Source: Nonomuraea terrae (GTDB lineage Bacteria > Actinomycetota > Actinomycetes > Streptosporangiales > Streptosporangiaceae). From it: DNA of 53,190 bases. Each line of letters starts with the position of its first letter. Position 1 is the stretch's first letter. Both the position numbers and the translations under genes were made by a program. The notes beneath the pieces were generated by a model. The model was not told the DNA's origin. It saw only the letters and a list, made by a program, of their open reading frames with translations, and did no database searches. Where the stretch lies: contig NZ_SMKQ01000036.1 of assembly GCF_004348995.1 (NCBI RefSeq), positions 1 through 53,190 of the forward strand, in the 5' to 3' direction. Shown here piece by piece: positions 16,159 to 24,052 of this stretch.

Positions 16159-16401
16159 ATGCTCGCCCCTCAGCGTCGACGGGCGATTCTGGAACACGAA
16201 CTCGGTGCGCGTCGCCGACGTCTTCCGGCACATCGGTCGCCGCGACCAGTCGGTGGTGCTGGTCGGCGGCGTACGCACGCCCTCGGACGCGCTGGTCGGC
16301 CCGGTCGCGGTGGCCGCCATCCGCCGCCTCAAGGTGGACGTGCTGTTCCTCGGGGTGCACGGCATGACGCTCAGGGCCGGATTCACCACCCCCCGACATG
16401 A
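16159..16401 (+). pseudogene. Remnant of a DeoR-family sugar regulator
   Basis: From the ATG at 16159 the sequence reads MLAPQRRRAILEH, the usual first residues of DeoR-family proteins. At about 16195 it passes, in a different frame, into TNSVRVADVF, then SVVLVGGVRTPSDALVGP and VDVLFLGVHGMT, ending FTTP. These are unmistakable parts of the DeoR C-terminal sensor domain. The helix-turn-helix and the first part of the sensor (roughly 100 or more residues) are missing at the junction, and the end after FTTP is also lost. The remnant is divergent from the sugar ABC operon, the normal place for its regulator, so it was probably the local repressor. Confidence 0.75.
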
Positions 16402-16451
16402 TGGAGTGTGGACGATCGTTCCGGCGAACCCCGACAGCAGCGGTTCTCGTC

Positions 16452-17135
16452 TCAGAAGGATCCACGCGTGGGAGATGAACGGGCCAGGAGGCCCGCGAGC
16501 GTGGTCTGCAGGATCTCGCCGTACATGGTGGCGAAGTCCACCCGGGAGCCGGCCAGCCGGGGGTCGGCCGTGGCCGCCACGATGGTCGGGGTCGGGTTGC
16601 TGAGCGGCCACAGGCCCACCAGCGCGACGACGGCGTACCGCGTGAGCGCGAGCGCGTCGTCCACGCCGAGCCCCGGCACGCGGTCGCTGACCAGGCGCGC
16701 CAGCGCGGTGCGGTCGTCCAGGTCGGTCAGCTTGTAGGCGCGTACGGCCTCGGCGGAGACGTTCCGCTCCAGAACGGTCGGCAGCAGGCTCCACAGCTGG
16801 CACAACATGGGCCGGGCGGCCAGCGAGCCGGCCCACGCCCGCATCACGTGATCGGCCTCGCACGGCGGGGCCGGCCACTCGCTCGCCAGCGCCTCGAGCC
16901 AGGAGCGCCGCAACCGGCTGAGGAGCTCCAGGAAGACGCCCTCGCGGCTCTCGAAGTAACGCACCACATGCGTCTTCGACACGCCCAGCCGCCGCCCGAG
17001 CTCCCGGAGGCTGATCTCCTCCACCGGCATCTCCGCCAGCAGCGCCTCCGCGGCGTCCAGGATCTCCCGCCGGCGGAGCTCACGGTGCTCGGGGCGCCGG
17101 GCCCGCTGGAAGGCCGGCGCCTCCACGTCGTCCAT
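16452..17135 (-). CDS. TetR/AcrR-family transcriptional regulator, 227 aa
   Basis: The N-terminal helix-turn-helix (about residues 18-65) reads REILDAAEALLAEMPVEEISLRELGRRLGVSKTHVVRYFESREGVF, broken here only by normal variation. The recognition helix is VSKTHVVRYF, with Thr-His-Val in place of the commoner Gly-Thr-Leu-Tyr. The C-terminal ligand domain (70-227) is helical and undefined. The start ATG follows AGGAGGTGCG. It is divergent from an aldo/keto reductase gene, and the space between holds a large near-perfect dyad, so autoregulation and control of the reductase are likely. Confidence 0.92.
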   Translation of the reverse strand: MDDVEAPAFQRARRPEHRELRRREILDAAEALLAEMPVEEISLRELGRRLGVSKTHVVRYFESREGVFLELLSRLRRSWLEALASEWPAPPCEADHVMRAWAGSLAARPMLCQLWSLLPTVLERNVSAEAVRAYKLTDLDDRTALARLVSDRVPGLGVDDALALTRYAVVALVGLWPLSNPTPTIVAATADPRLAGSRVDFATMYGEILQTTLAGLLARSSPTRGSF

Positions 17136-17158
17136 CGCACCTCCTAGGGGCTTCAGGA

Positions 17159-17201
17159 TAGCGGTCCACCGGCCACTTGCTAAGTGTCCGGTGGACCGCT
17201 A
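17159..17201. promoter_or_regulatory. 43-bp near-perfect dyad, TetR operator
   Basis: Arms of 20 bases (17159-17178 and 17182-17201) match at 19 of 20 positions around a 3-base centre. The core half-site is GGTCCACCGG and the centre reads CACTTGCTAAGTG. The dyad lies 24 bases before the TetR start and 97 before the reductase start. Confidence 0.75.
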
Positions 17202-17215
17202 ACGTCACCCTGTAA

Positions 17216-17243
17216 CGGTCCACTGGACACCTACTTAGTAAGG
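17216..17243. promoter_or_regulatory. Second partial TetR operator copy
   Basis: CGGTCCACTGGACAC followed by CTACTTAGTAAGG repeats both elements of the main dyad (the GGTCCAC half-site and the ACTTnnTAAG centre) 57 bases downstream, closer to the reductase gene. It would allow cooperative binding or separate control of the two promoters. Confidence 0.5.
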
Positions 17244-17297
17244 ACGTCTCCTGCTCGCCGGCAAGACCAACGGCGCCTGAGAGTCCGGAGGAGCACC

Positions 17298-18341
17298 GTG
17301 AGGGAAGCCCGTGTCACCCTCGGACACACCGACATCTCCATCCGGCCGATCGGCCTGGGCTGCATGGGGATGTCCCAGTTCTACGGCGACGCCGACGAGG
17401 AGGAGTCCGTCGCCGCGATCCACGCCGCCATCGACGCCGGCATCGACTTCTTCGACACCTCCGACATCTACGGCGCGGGCGGCGCGGCCACCGGCCAGCC
17501 CGTGCGTGGGTTCGGCCACAACGAGGAACTGCTCGGCCGCGCCGTGCGGGGCATGCGCGACCAGGTGGTCCTGGCCACCAAGTTCGGCGCGCGGCTCGGC
17601 CCGGACGGCTCGGTGTCCGTCGACGGACGCCCGGAGTACGTCGCCCAAGCCTGCGAGGCCAGCCTGCGCCGCCTCGGCGTCGACCACATCGACCTCTACT
17701 ACACGCATCGCCTCGACGCCGCCGTGCCGATCGAGGACACCGTCGGCGCGATGGCGGAGCTCGTGGCCGCGGGGAAGGTGCGGGCGATCGGGCTCAGCTC
17801 GGTCGGGCCCGACCTGCTTCGCCGGGCCGCCTCGGTGGCGCCTCTGTCGGCCCTGCAGAGCGAATACTCGCTCTGGGCGCGGGAGGTGGAGCAGGAGATC
17901 CTGCCCACCTGCCGGGAGCTGGGCATCACCTTCGTCCCGTACAGCCCGCTGGGGCGCGCCGCGCTCGCCGGCCGCTTCACCGGCGACACCGCGTTCTCCG
18001 GTGACGACTTCCGCGCCACTCTGCCCAAGTTCCAGGGGGAGAACTTCACGGCGAACCTGCGCCTCGTGGAGGAGCTGAAGGCGTTCGCCGACGAGCGGGC
18101 CCACTCCCCGGGGCAGATCGCCCTGGCCTGGCTGCTCGCCCAGCCGTACGACATCGCGCCCATCCCCGGCACGAAGCGGGCGGCGTACGCACGACAGAAC
18201 GCCGCAGCCACGGCCGTCCCGCTCAGCGCGGACGACGTCGCCTACCTGGCGCAGCTGTTCGACCCCGCCCGGGTGCGCGGCGGCCAGTACGGCGCGCTCA
18301 ACGTCCGCCCCCGTGGAGCCGGCGAGCATGCGAGCCGGTGA
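17298..18341 (+). CDS. Aldo/keto reductase (AKR, YakC/Tas-type), 347 aa
   Basis: NADPH-dependent oxidoreductase with the TIM-barrel AKR fold. The catalytic tetrad is visible as Asp in FFDTSDIYG with Tyr four residues on, Lys in LATKFG, and His in YYTHRLD. The cofactor-binding end is AWLLAQPYDIAPIPGTKR. The GTG at 17298 with GGAGGAG upstream is the start; earlier in-frame codons overlap the operator. The insert GAGGAATGQPVRGFGHNEELLG between strands 2 and 3 is slightly long for the family. It is likely induced through the divergent TetR; the substrate (aldehyde or quinone) is unknown. Confidence 0.92.
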   Translation: MREARVTLGHTDISIRPIGLGCMGMSQFYGDADEEESVAAIHAAIDAGIDFFDTSDIYGAGGAATGQPVRGFGHNEELLGRAVRGMRDQVVLATKFGARLGPDGSVSVDGRPEYVAQACEASLRRLGVDHIDLYYTHRLDAAVPIEDTVGAMAELVAAGKVRAIGLSSVGPDLLRRAASVAPLSALQSEYSLWAREVEQEILPTCRELGITFVPYSPLGRAALAGRFTGDTAFSGDDFRATLPKFQGENFTANLRLVEELKAFADERAHSPGQIALAWLLAQPYDIAPIPGTKRAAYARQNAAATAVPLSADDVAYLAQLFDPARVRGGQYGALNVRPRGAGEHASR

Positions 18342-18350
18342 GTCACATGG

Positions 18351-18384
18351 AAGGCGGGCCCGCCTGCTGCGCGGACCCGCCCTT
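18351..18384. terminator. Imperfect hairpin between convergent genes
   Basis: AAGGCGGGCCCGC (18351-18363) can pair, with one bulge and one mismatch, with GCGGACCCGCCCTT (18371-18384). It lies in the 53-base gap between the convergent reductase and coiled-coil genes, so it may serve both directions. Confidence 0.45.
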
Positions 18385-18394
18385 CACGCAGGAG

Positions 18395-18799
18395 CTAGTT
18401 GACGTCGAGTTTGCGCTGGATGCCGAGGAGGATCCGCATCATCTCCGTCTGGGTGTCCAGCATGGACTGCTGAGTCGCCAGCATGGACTGGTGGCTGCCC
18501 TCCAGCCCGTCGAGCCTCTTCTCGACCCCGCCGAACTGCTCTTCCATGGCATCGAACTTCCGGTCGATGGCGTCGAACCGCTGGTCCACCGCGTCGAACT
18601 TCCGGTCGATGGCGTCGAACCGCTGGTCCGCCGCGTCGAGCCTCTTCTCCACCTTGGCGTCGAGGCGCTTCACGGCGTTGGCGACGCCGTTGATGCGTTC
18701 GGTGAGGTCCTGGCCGAGCTCGAGCTGGTCTGCGCGGATCTTGATGAGTTCGTTGTGGATCTTGCTGACGAACTCGATACCCGCTTCCTTGATGCTCAC
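18395..18799 (-). CDS. Repeat-built coiled-coil protein, 134 aa
   Basis: A small, entirely helical protein. After SIKEAGIEFVSKIHNELIK it contains heptad-type repeats of 14 residues, RFDAIDRKFDAVDQ, repeated almost exactly and then degenerating (RFDAMEEQFGGVEKRL). It ends in Met/Gln-rich heptads and QRKLDVN. There are no signal, TM segment or cysteines. The start is a GTG with AGGGAGA upstream. Similar DAIDxRFD repeats occur in bacterial and phage coiled-coil proteins of unknown function, so I give no role. The repeats are recent at DNA level (42-base units with one difference), so copy number may vary between strains. Confidence 0.75.
   Translation of the reverse strand: MSIKEAGIEFVSKIHNELIKIRADQLELGQDLTERINGVANAVKRLDAKVEKRLDAADQRFDAIDRKFDAVDQRFDAIDRKFDAMEEQFGGVEKRLDGLEGSHQSMLATQQSMLDTQTEMMRILLGIQRKLDVN
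18555..18638. repeat. 42-bp tandem repeat, two copies
   Basis: Units at 18555-18596 and 18597-18638 differ at one base. Degenerate further copies lie on both sides within the same coiled-coil gene. Each unit encodes 14 residues (two heptads). Confidence 0.9.
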
Positions 18800-18967
18800 G
18801 GCATTCTCCCTTACCTTTGGGCAAGGGACCGGGGATGGTAAGGATCTCCGGTCCCGTTTTCTTTGCCCCGAGAATACTCCGCGACCTCCGGACGGCAAGG
18901 CGGAATCGAATGGAGATTCCCCTGTTCAGGTAGCCAATGGGTCGGGCAGATTCGGAATAATCCGCAT

Positions 18968-19654
18968 ATGTTGCGGCGACGATTTCCGGCGGCCCTGGTG
19001 TTCCTTCTCGTCCTTTACGGATGCGGATCAGGAGCTCCGGATTCAGCGCCCCCATCTCGAAGCCCGGCGAGCGCGCAACTTCAAAGAGGACGGGCTCGGC
19101 GACGCCGACCGCCGCCGATCGCGTCGGCGCACCGTACACGGAGGTGGTCGGTCAGTGGGTCCGCGGGCGCGGTCCACGTTCCGCGCGGCGGTGCGCAGGA
19201 CATCGAGCCGAACGGTGATCTACAACGTAAAGGCGGGCGATCAGGGCGGTCAAGCTCCGGCTGCGCGTACGGCGACGCCGTCGCCCGCCTGCCTGGCAGT
19301 CGACCGGCGGTCACGGCCCGGCACTGCGGGCTTGTCGAGGTCCGCGACCGGGGGCCGACTCCTGCCGCGCCTGCGCCGCCGCCTCGGCGCCTCTCGGCCC
19401 GCGCGCCGGACGGCCGCCTCGTGGTGGCCCGGGGCGACTCGGCGCCGGTCATGTCGCCCCAGGATGGCGGGCGCGACCTGGTCGCCCCGACGCTGCCCGG
19501 CGGCAACCGGCCGGTCGCATTCCATGGGACGGTGTTCGGCGTGCCGCGGGAGTCGCCTCGGGTGACCGACTTCGGCCCGGCCACCGGCCGCGGCGGAGCC
19601 GGTCATGAGCCGTTCCGGCCAGGTCGAGGGCGTCGGCGAGGCGCTCGGTTGAAC
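18968..19654 (+). pseudogene. Degraded lipoprotein gene
   Basis: From ATG 18968 the reading MLRRRFPAALVFLLVLYGCGSG is a good lipoprotein signal with Cys19. The following 110 codons are arginine-rich nonsense in that frame, while plausible protein segments appear in other frames (for example DRVGAPYTEVVGQWV near 19112). Near 19410-19590 the first frame again reads sensibly (PDGRLVVARGDS, GGNRPVAFHGTVFGV, VTDFGPATG). No in-frame stop occurs before the antisense ligase gene. The pattern suggests at least two frameshifts in a former secreted lipoprotein. I do not recognise the family. It could also be a poorly expressed orphan; confidence is modest. Confidence 0.4.
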
Positions 19655-19656
19655 GC

Positions 19657-21399
19657 TCAGGCGTACAGCTCGTCGATCTCCTTGGCGAAGTCGCGCATCA
19701 CGATGTTGCGCTTGACCTTGAGGGTGGGGGTCAGGTGACCGCTGTCCTCGGTGAGGTCGGTGCCGAGGATCGTGAACTTCTTGATCTGCTCGGCCTTCGA
19801 CACCATGAGGTTCGCCCGGTCCACGGCCGCCTGGATCTCCGCCTGCGTCTTCGGGTCGGCGCGCAGCTCCGCCACGGAGACGCCCGGCGGCAGGGCCTCG
19901 GGGTCGAGGGTGATGAGCGCGGCGACGTACGGCCGGCCGTCGCCCACGAGCATCGCCTGGGAGATCAGCGGATGGGCGCGCAGCGCGTCCTCCAGCGGGC
20001 CGGGCGCGACGTTCTTGCCCGCCGCCGTCACCAGGATCTCCTTCTTGCGCCCGGTGATGCGCAGGTAGCCGTCGGCGTCGATCTCGCCGGCGTCGCCCGT
20101 GTGGAACCAGCCCTCGGCGTCGATCACCTCGCCGGTGGCCTCGTCGTTCTTCCAGTAGCCCTGGAAGACGTTGCGGCCCTTGGCCAGGATCTCGCCGTCG
20201 TCGGCGATGCGCAGCGCGACGCCCGGCAGCGGCTTGCCGACCGTGCCGATCTTGTTGGCGCCCGGCAGGTTGACCGAGCACGGCGCGGTGGTCTCGGTCA
20301 GCCCGTAGCCCTCGAACACCTCGATGCCGACGCCGCGGAAGAAGTGGCCGAGCCGGTCGCCGAGCGCCGAGCCGCCGCACACCGCCGCCGAGAGCCGGCC
20401 GCCGGTGGCGGCGCGCAGCTTGGCGTACACCAGCTTGTCGAAGACGGCGCGCTGCAGGCGCACGCCGAGGCTCGCCCCGCCCGTGCTCTCCGCCTTGCTC
20501 CAGGCCACGGCCACGTCCACGGCGCGGGCGAAGATCTTGCCCTTGCCACCCGCGATGGCCTTCTGCTCGGCGGCGTTGTAGACCTTCTCGAACACGCGGG
20601 GCACGCCCAACAGGAAGGTGGGCTGGAAGTCCTGCAGGTCGGGGGCGACGTTCTTCATGTTGGGCGTGTGCGCGAGCACCGCGCCCGCCTCGACGATCGC
20701 CACCTGGATGATCCGGGCGAAGATGTGCGCCAGCGGCAGGAACAGCAGCGCGGACGGGCTCTTGCCGGCGAACAGCGGCTCCAGCGGCCCCCGCAGTGTG
20801 TTGAGCGCGGTGAACAGCAGGTTGTCGTGGGTGATCCGGCAGCCCTTGGGCCGGCCGGTGGTGCCGGAGGTGTAGACGATCGTGGCCAGGTCGGCCGCGA
20901 CGACCTGCTTCCTGCGCTCGGCGACGTCGAACGCGGTGACCTCGCCGGTGTCCAGCGGTTGGTCGACCCGCCAGACGCTCTTGATGCCGGGCGCCGCCTG
21001 CATGACGGTCTCGTCGTGCCCGTCCAGCTCGACGAACACGGCCGTGGCCCCGCTGTCCTCCAGGATCCAGCGGACCTGCTCGGCCGAGGAGGTTTCGTAG
21101 ATCGGCACGGTGACCGCGCCGATCGACCAGACGGCGTAGTCGATCAGCGTCCACTCGTAACGCGTGCGCGACATCAGGGCGACGCGGTCGCCGTGCTCGA
21201 CGCCCGCCGCGATCAGCCCCCTGGCCAGCTCGACCACCTGGTCGCGGAACTCGGCCGCGGTGACCGCCGGCCATCCCGCGTCGGTCTTGCGCCGCAGGAC
21301 CACGGTGCCGGGCTCCCGCTCGGCCCGCTCGAACACGGTGTCGGTCAGGCTGGCGGAGCCGGGCACATCGACCAGAATGGGCACGCTGTACTCGCGCAC
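19657..21399 (-). CDS. Long-chain fatty acid-CoA ligase, FadD15-like, 580 aa
   Basis: Adenylate-forming enzyme that activates long-chain fatty acids to acyl-CoA, acting at the inner face of the membrane. The P-loop motif TIVYTSGTTGRPKG is near residue 178 and the A5 region is FEGYGLTETTAPC. The hinge motif lies in GWFHTGDAGEIDADGYLRITGRKKE, split here by normal variation, and the C-terminal lysine region reads KAEQIKKFTIL. The ending TLKVKRNIVMRDFAKEIDELY is typical of the FadD15 group. The start is a GTG with GGAGAG upstream. It is divergent from the metallophosphoesterase gene. The neighbourhood (pimB, SRPBCC, ArsA, PlsC) is as in Mycobacterium, where fadD15 is beside pimB. Confidence 0.93.
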   Translation of the reverse strand: MREYSVPILVDVPGSASLTDTVFERAEREPGTVVLRRKTDAGWPAVTAAEFRDQVVELARGLIAAGVEHGDRVALMSRTRYEWTLIDYAVWSIGAVTVPIYETSSAEQVRWILEDSGATAVFVELDGHDETVMQAAPGIKSVWRVDQPLDTGEVTAFDVAERRKQVVAADLATIVYTSGTTGRPKGCRITHDNLLFTALNTLRGPLEPLFAGKSPSALLFLPLAHIFARIIQVAIVEAGAVLAHTPNMKNVAPDLQDFQPTFLLGVPRVFEKVYNAAEQKAIAGGKGKIFARAVDVAVAWSKAESTGGASLGVRLQRAVFDKLVYAKLRAATGGRLSAAVCGGSALGDRLGHFFRGVGIEVFEGYGLTETTAPCSVNLPGANKIGTVGKPLPGVALRIADDGEILAKGRNVFQGYWKNDEATGEVIDAEGWFHTGDAGEIDADGYLRITGRKKEILVTAAGKNVAPGPLEDALRAHPLISQAMLVGDGRPYVAALITLDPEALPPGVSVAELRADPKTQAEIQAAVDRANLMVSKAEQIKKFTILGTDLTEDSGHLTPTLKVKRNIVMRDFAKEIDELYA

Positions 21400-21527
21400 G
21401 GATCAACTCTCCTCTTTGGTGACCGCCAGGACGCTACCGCGTCAAGTTACGCACGGGTAGGTTTGTCATAGAGGCGTTATGAACGGCGTTCAACACGCTA
21501 GCAGCCGACACTCGTAGGATTTCCCTC

Positions 21528-22295
21528 ATGAGGGTCCATGTCGTCAGCGACGTCCACGGCAGAGCAGACGCGCTGGCCAGGGCCGGTGACGGCGCGGACG
21601 CGCTGATCTGCCTCGGCGACCTGATCCTGTTCGTCGACTACGACGACCACGCCCAGGGCATTTTCCCCGCCCTGTTCGGGGCCGACAACGCGGCCGAGTT
21701 CATCGCCCTGCGCACCGCCAAACGCTTCGACGAGGCCCGGGCCATGTCGGCGCGGCTGTGGGCCACGCTCGACGGCGACCCCGGCGAGCACATCGAACGC
21801 AACGTGCGCGCCCAGTACGCGGCCCTCTTCGCCGCCATGCCCGTCCCGGCCTACCTGACGTACGGCAACGTCGACCTGCCGCGCCTGTGGGCCGACTACC
21901 TCAGGCCCGGCCACCAGGTGCTCGACGGTCAGGTGGCCGAGATCGGCGGGCTGCGGTTCGGGTTCGTGGGCGGCGGGCTCAAGACCCGCTACCGCACCCC
22001 GCACGAGATCAGCGACGAGGAGTACGCCGCCAAGGTCGAGGCCGTCGGCGAGGTCGACGTGCTGTGCTGCCACATCCCGCCCGCGGTGCCGGAGCTGCTC
22101 TACGACGTGGTGGCCCGGCGCTTCGAACGCGGCAGCGAGGCCACGCTCGAGGCCATCCGCCGCACCCAGCCGCGCTACGCCCTGTTCGGCCACGTGCACA
22201 ACCCCCTGCGCCCCCGCGCCCGCATCGGCCGTACCGAATGCGTGAACGTGGGGCATTTCCGGGGGAAGGGTGTGCCGTACGTGCTGGAGTGGTGA
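21528..22295 (+). CDS. Calcineurin-like metallophosphoesterase, 255 aa
   Basis: Dinuclear-metal phosphoesterase fold. Motifs are in order: VVSDVHGR (metal 1, residues 5-12), ICLGDLILF, YLTYGNVDLP (the usual GNHD is GNVD), VDVLCCHIPP and LFGHVHNPL. The His of motif III is replaced by Val, common in this actinobacterial subgroup. No signal peptide, so cytoplasmic; the substrate (nucleotide, phosphodiester or protein) is unknown. The ATG lies seven bases after TAGGAT (21515-21520) with no ribosome site, a leaderless-like arrangement. It is followed by the SRPBCC/ArsA/glucokinase series on the same strand. Confidence 0.9.
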   Translation: MRVHVVSDVHGRADALARAGDGADALICLGDLILFVDYDDHAQGIFPALFGADNAAEFIALRTAKRFDEARAMSARLWATLDGDPGEHIERNVRAQYAALFAAMPVPAYLTYGNVDLPRLWADYLRPGHQVLDGQVAEIGGLRFGFVGGGLKTRYRTPHEISDEEYAAKVEAVGEVDVLCCHIPPAVPELLYDVVARRFERGSEATLEAIRRTQPRYALFGHVHNPLRPRARIGRTECVNVGHFRGKGVPYVLEW

Positions 22296-22364
22296 CCTGA
22301 CCGCTTCGCGGTGCTGCGTTGGCCGGTCCACCGCAAGTTGCGGATTGTGCACTACGGTGGTCGC

Positions 22365-22808
22365 ATGCCTGATCGCACCACTTCGAGCATCACCATCGGA
22401 GCCGGCCGCGCCGAGGTCATGGCGGTCATCGCGGACTTTCCGAGCTACCCGGAATGGGCCGGGCAGGTCAAGACCGCCGAGGTCGTCGACGCCGGCTCCG
22501 ACGGCCGGGCGCTGACGGTGCGGTTCAAGCTGGACGCCGGCCCCATCAGCGACACCTACACCCTCGGCTACACCTGGGACGGCGACGACGGCGTCAGCTG
22601 GAAGGTCGTCGAGCCCGGCACGATGGTCTCCGACCTGCGGGGGAGTTACCGGCTCGCCGATGCGGGCAGGAGCACCGAGGTGACGTACGAGCTGGCGGTC
22701 GATCTCAGCGTTCCCATGATCGGCCTGATCAAGCGCAAGGCGGAGAAGGTGATCGTGGACACCGCGCTCAAGGGTCTGAAGAAGCGCGCCGAGGGCCGCG
22801 CCAGTTGA
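22365..22808 (+). CDS. SRPBCC / polyketide cyclase-fold protein, 147 aa
   Basis: START-like helix-grip protein. It begins with the typical TSSITIGAGRAEVMAVIADFPSYPEW, broken only by normal variation, followed by alternating beta strands and ending in the long C-terminal helix (LIKRKAEKVIVDTALKGLKKRAEG). Such proteins bind hydrophobic ligands in a cavity between helix and sheet. The stop overlaps the start of the ArsA-type ATPase gene (TTGA), a tight coupling also seen in mycobacteria (Rv2185c-Rv2184c). The start ATG lies six bases after TACGGT and lacks a ribosome site. The ligand is unknown; a lipid partner of the ATPase is a reasonable inference. Confidence 0.88.
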   Translation: MPDRTTSSITIGAGRAEVMAVIADFPSYPEWAGQVKTAEVVDAGSDGRALTVRFKLDAGPISDTYTLGYTWDGDDGVSWKVVEPGTMVSDLRGSYRLADAGRSTEVTYELAVDLSVPMIGLIKRKAEKVIVDTALKGLKKRAEGRAS

Positions 22809-24010
22809 GCCCGCGCGTCCTGCTCTTCACCGGCAAGGGCGGCGTCGGCAAGACCACGGCCGCCGCCGCGACGGCCACGCTGGCCGCGCGTCGCGGGCTC
22901 AAGACGCTGATCGTGTCCACCGACACCGCCCACTCGCTGGCCGACGCGCTCGCCGTCGAGCCCGGTGAGATCGCGCCGGGCCTGCACCTGCACCAGGTCG
23001 ACACCCAGAAGTCGCTGGAGCGCCACTGGGGCGAGCTGCAGGACTACGCCAGGAACGCCCTGGTCGAGCTGGGCCTCGACGAGATCACCTCCGAGGAGAT
23101 CACGGTGCTGCCCGGCGCCGAGGAGGTCATCGCGCTGCTGGAGCTGCGCGAGCGGGCCCGCGAGGACCGCTGGGACGTCATCGTCGTCGACTGCGCGCCC
23201 ACCGCCGAGACACTGCGGCTGCTGGCCCTGCCCGAGGCGCTCGACTGGCACGTCAACCGGCTGCTGCCGGTCGGCCGCAGGCTCGTCCGGCTGGTGTCGC
23301 CGTTCATGCGCAGCGTGGCCCACGTCAGCGCGCCCGGCCAGGACGTCATGAGCGCCGGCGAGCGTTTCCACCGCGGACTGATGGAGGTGCGCGAGCTGCT
23401 CACCGGCGACCACGCCTCCGTGCGGCTCGTGCTCACCCCCGAGACGGTGGTGCTCGCCGAGGCCCGGCGCACCCTGACCTCACTCAGCCTGTACGGCTAC
23501 CGCGTCGACGCCGTCGTGGCCAACCGGGTCTTCCCTGCGGAGGGCGCCGACGGCTGGCGGGCCGGCTGGGTGGCGGCGCAGGCCCGGCTGCTGGCCGAGG
23601 CGGAGGAGTCGTTCGCGCCGCTGCCCGTCCATGTCGTGCCGTACCTGGCCGCCGAGCCGGTCGGCGTGGACGCCCTGGCCGAGGTGGGCGCCAAGATGTA
23701 CGGCGCGTCCGACCCGTTCGCGCCCCACGAGGTCGAGCCGCCGCTGCGGCTCAGCTCCGACGAGCTGGAGCTGGCGTTGCCGGGCGCCGACCGCGACGAC
23801 GTGGACCTGGCTCGCAAGGGTGACGAGCTGATCGTCACGGCGGGCCCGTACCGCAGGATCCTGGCGCTGCCCGCGGCGCTGGCCCGCAGGAAGATCAGCG
23901 GGGCGGCGCTCCGCGACGGCGTGCTCCGCGTGCGGTGGGCGCCGTCGGGCCCGCCCACGGGGTCCCCATCTGGACTACCGTCCAATTCGGGGAGCGAATC
24001 CGCAACCTGA
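22805..24010 (+). CDS. ArsA/Get3-family ATPase with C-terminal HSP20-like domain, 401 aa
   Basis: SIMIBI-class ATPase. The deviant Walker A GKGGVGKTTAA is at residues 10-20, switch I is STDTAHSLADAL, and switch II is VVDCAPTAETLRLL, where the usual Thr of DTAPT is Cys. A helical insertion follows. Residues about 310-375 match the ArsA HSP20 domain (LSSDELELALPGADRDDVDL, broken by normal variation, then DELIVTAGPYRRIL). It has one ATPase half only and no arsenite-binding cysteine cluster, so arsenic export is unlikely. Get3-like handling of membrane or hydrophobic clients is inferred. The TTG start overlaps the SRPBCC stop. The C-terminal 25 residues are Pro/Ser-rich and disordered. Confidence 0.88.
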   Translation: MSPRVLLFTGKGGVGKTTAAAATATLAARRGLKTLIVSTDTAHSLADALAVEPGEIAPGLHLHQVDTQKSLERHWGELQDYARNALVELGLDEITSEEITVLPGAEEVIALLELRERAREDRWDVIVVDCAPTAETLRLLALPEALDWHVNRLLPVGRRLVRLVSPFMRSVAHVSAPGQDVMSAGERFHRGLMEVRELLTGDHASVRLVLTPETVVLAEARRTLTSLSLYGYRVDAVVANRVFPAEGADGWRAGWVAAQARLLAEAEESFAPLPVHVVPYLAAEPVGVDALAEVGAKMYGASDPFAPHEVEPPLRLSSDELELALPGADRDDVDLARKGDELIVTAGPYRRILALPAALARRKISGAALRDGVLRVRWAPSGPPTGSPSGLPSNSGSESAT

Positions 24011-24052
24011 TGAGTTGAAGAGATGAGCGACCCCGGACGCATGGAGGGCCAC

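Noticed and set aside
16036..16878. A 280-codon minus-strand frame opposite the DeoR remnant and overlapping TetR
   Set aside because: It runs in a different frame from the TetR protein, has no ribosome site and shows no domain; the plus-strand DeoR segments explain the region.
18555..18638. CRISPR-like repeats
   Set aside because: The units are contiguous without spacers and lie in frame inside a coding region.
16452..21399. TetR, aldo/keto reductase and acyl-CoA ligase as a biosynthetic gene cluster
   Set aside because: No core synthase (PKS, NRPS, terpene or RiPP enzyme) is present, and the ligase belongs to the conserved lipid neighbourhood.
22805..24010. Arsenite efflux ATPase
   Set aside because: Only one ATPase half, no arsenite-binding cysteine cluster, and no arsB, arsR or arsC nearby; the HSP20-like domain places it in another subgroup.
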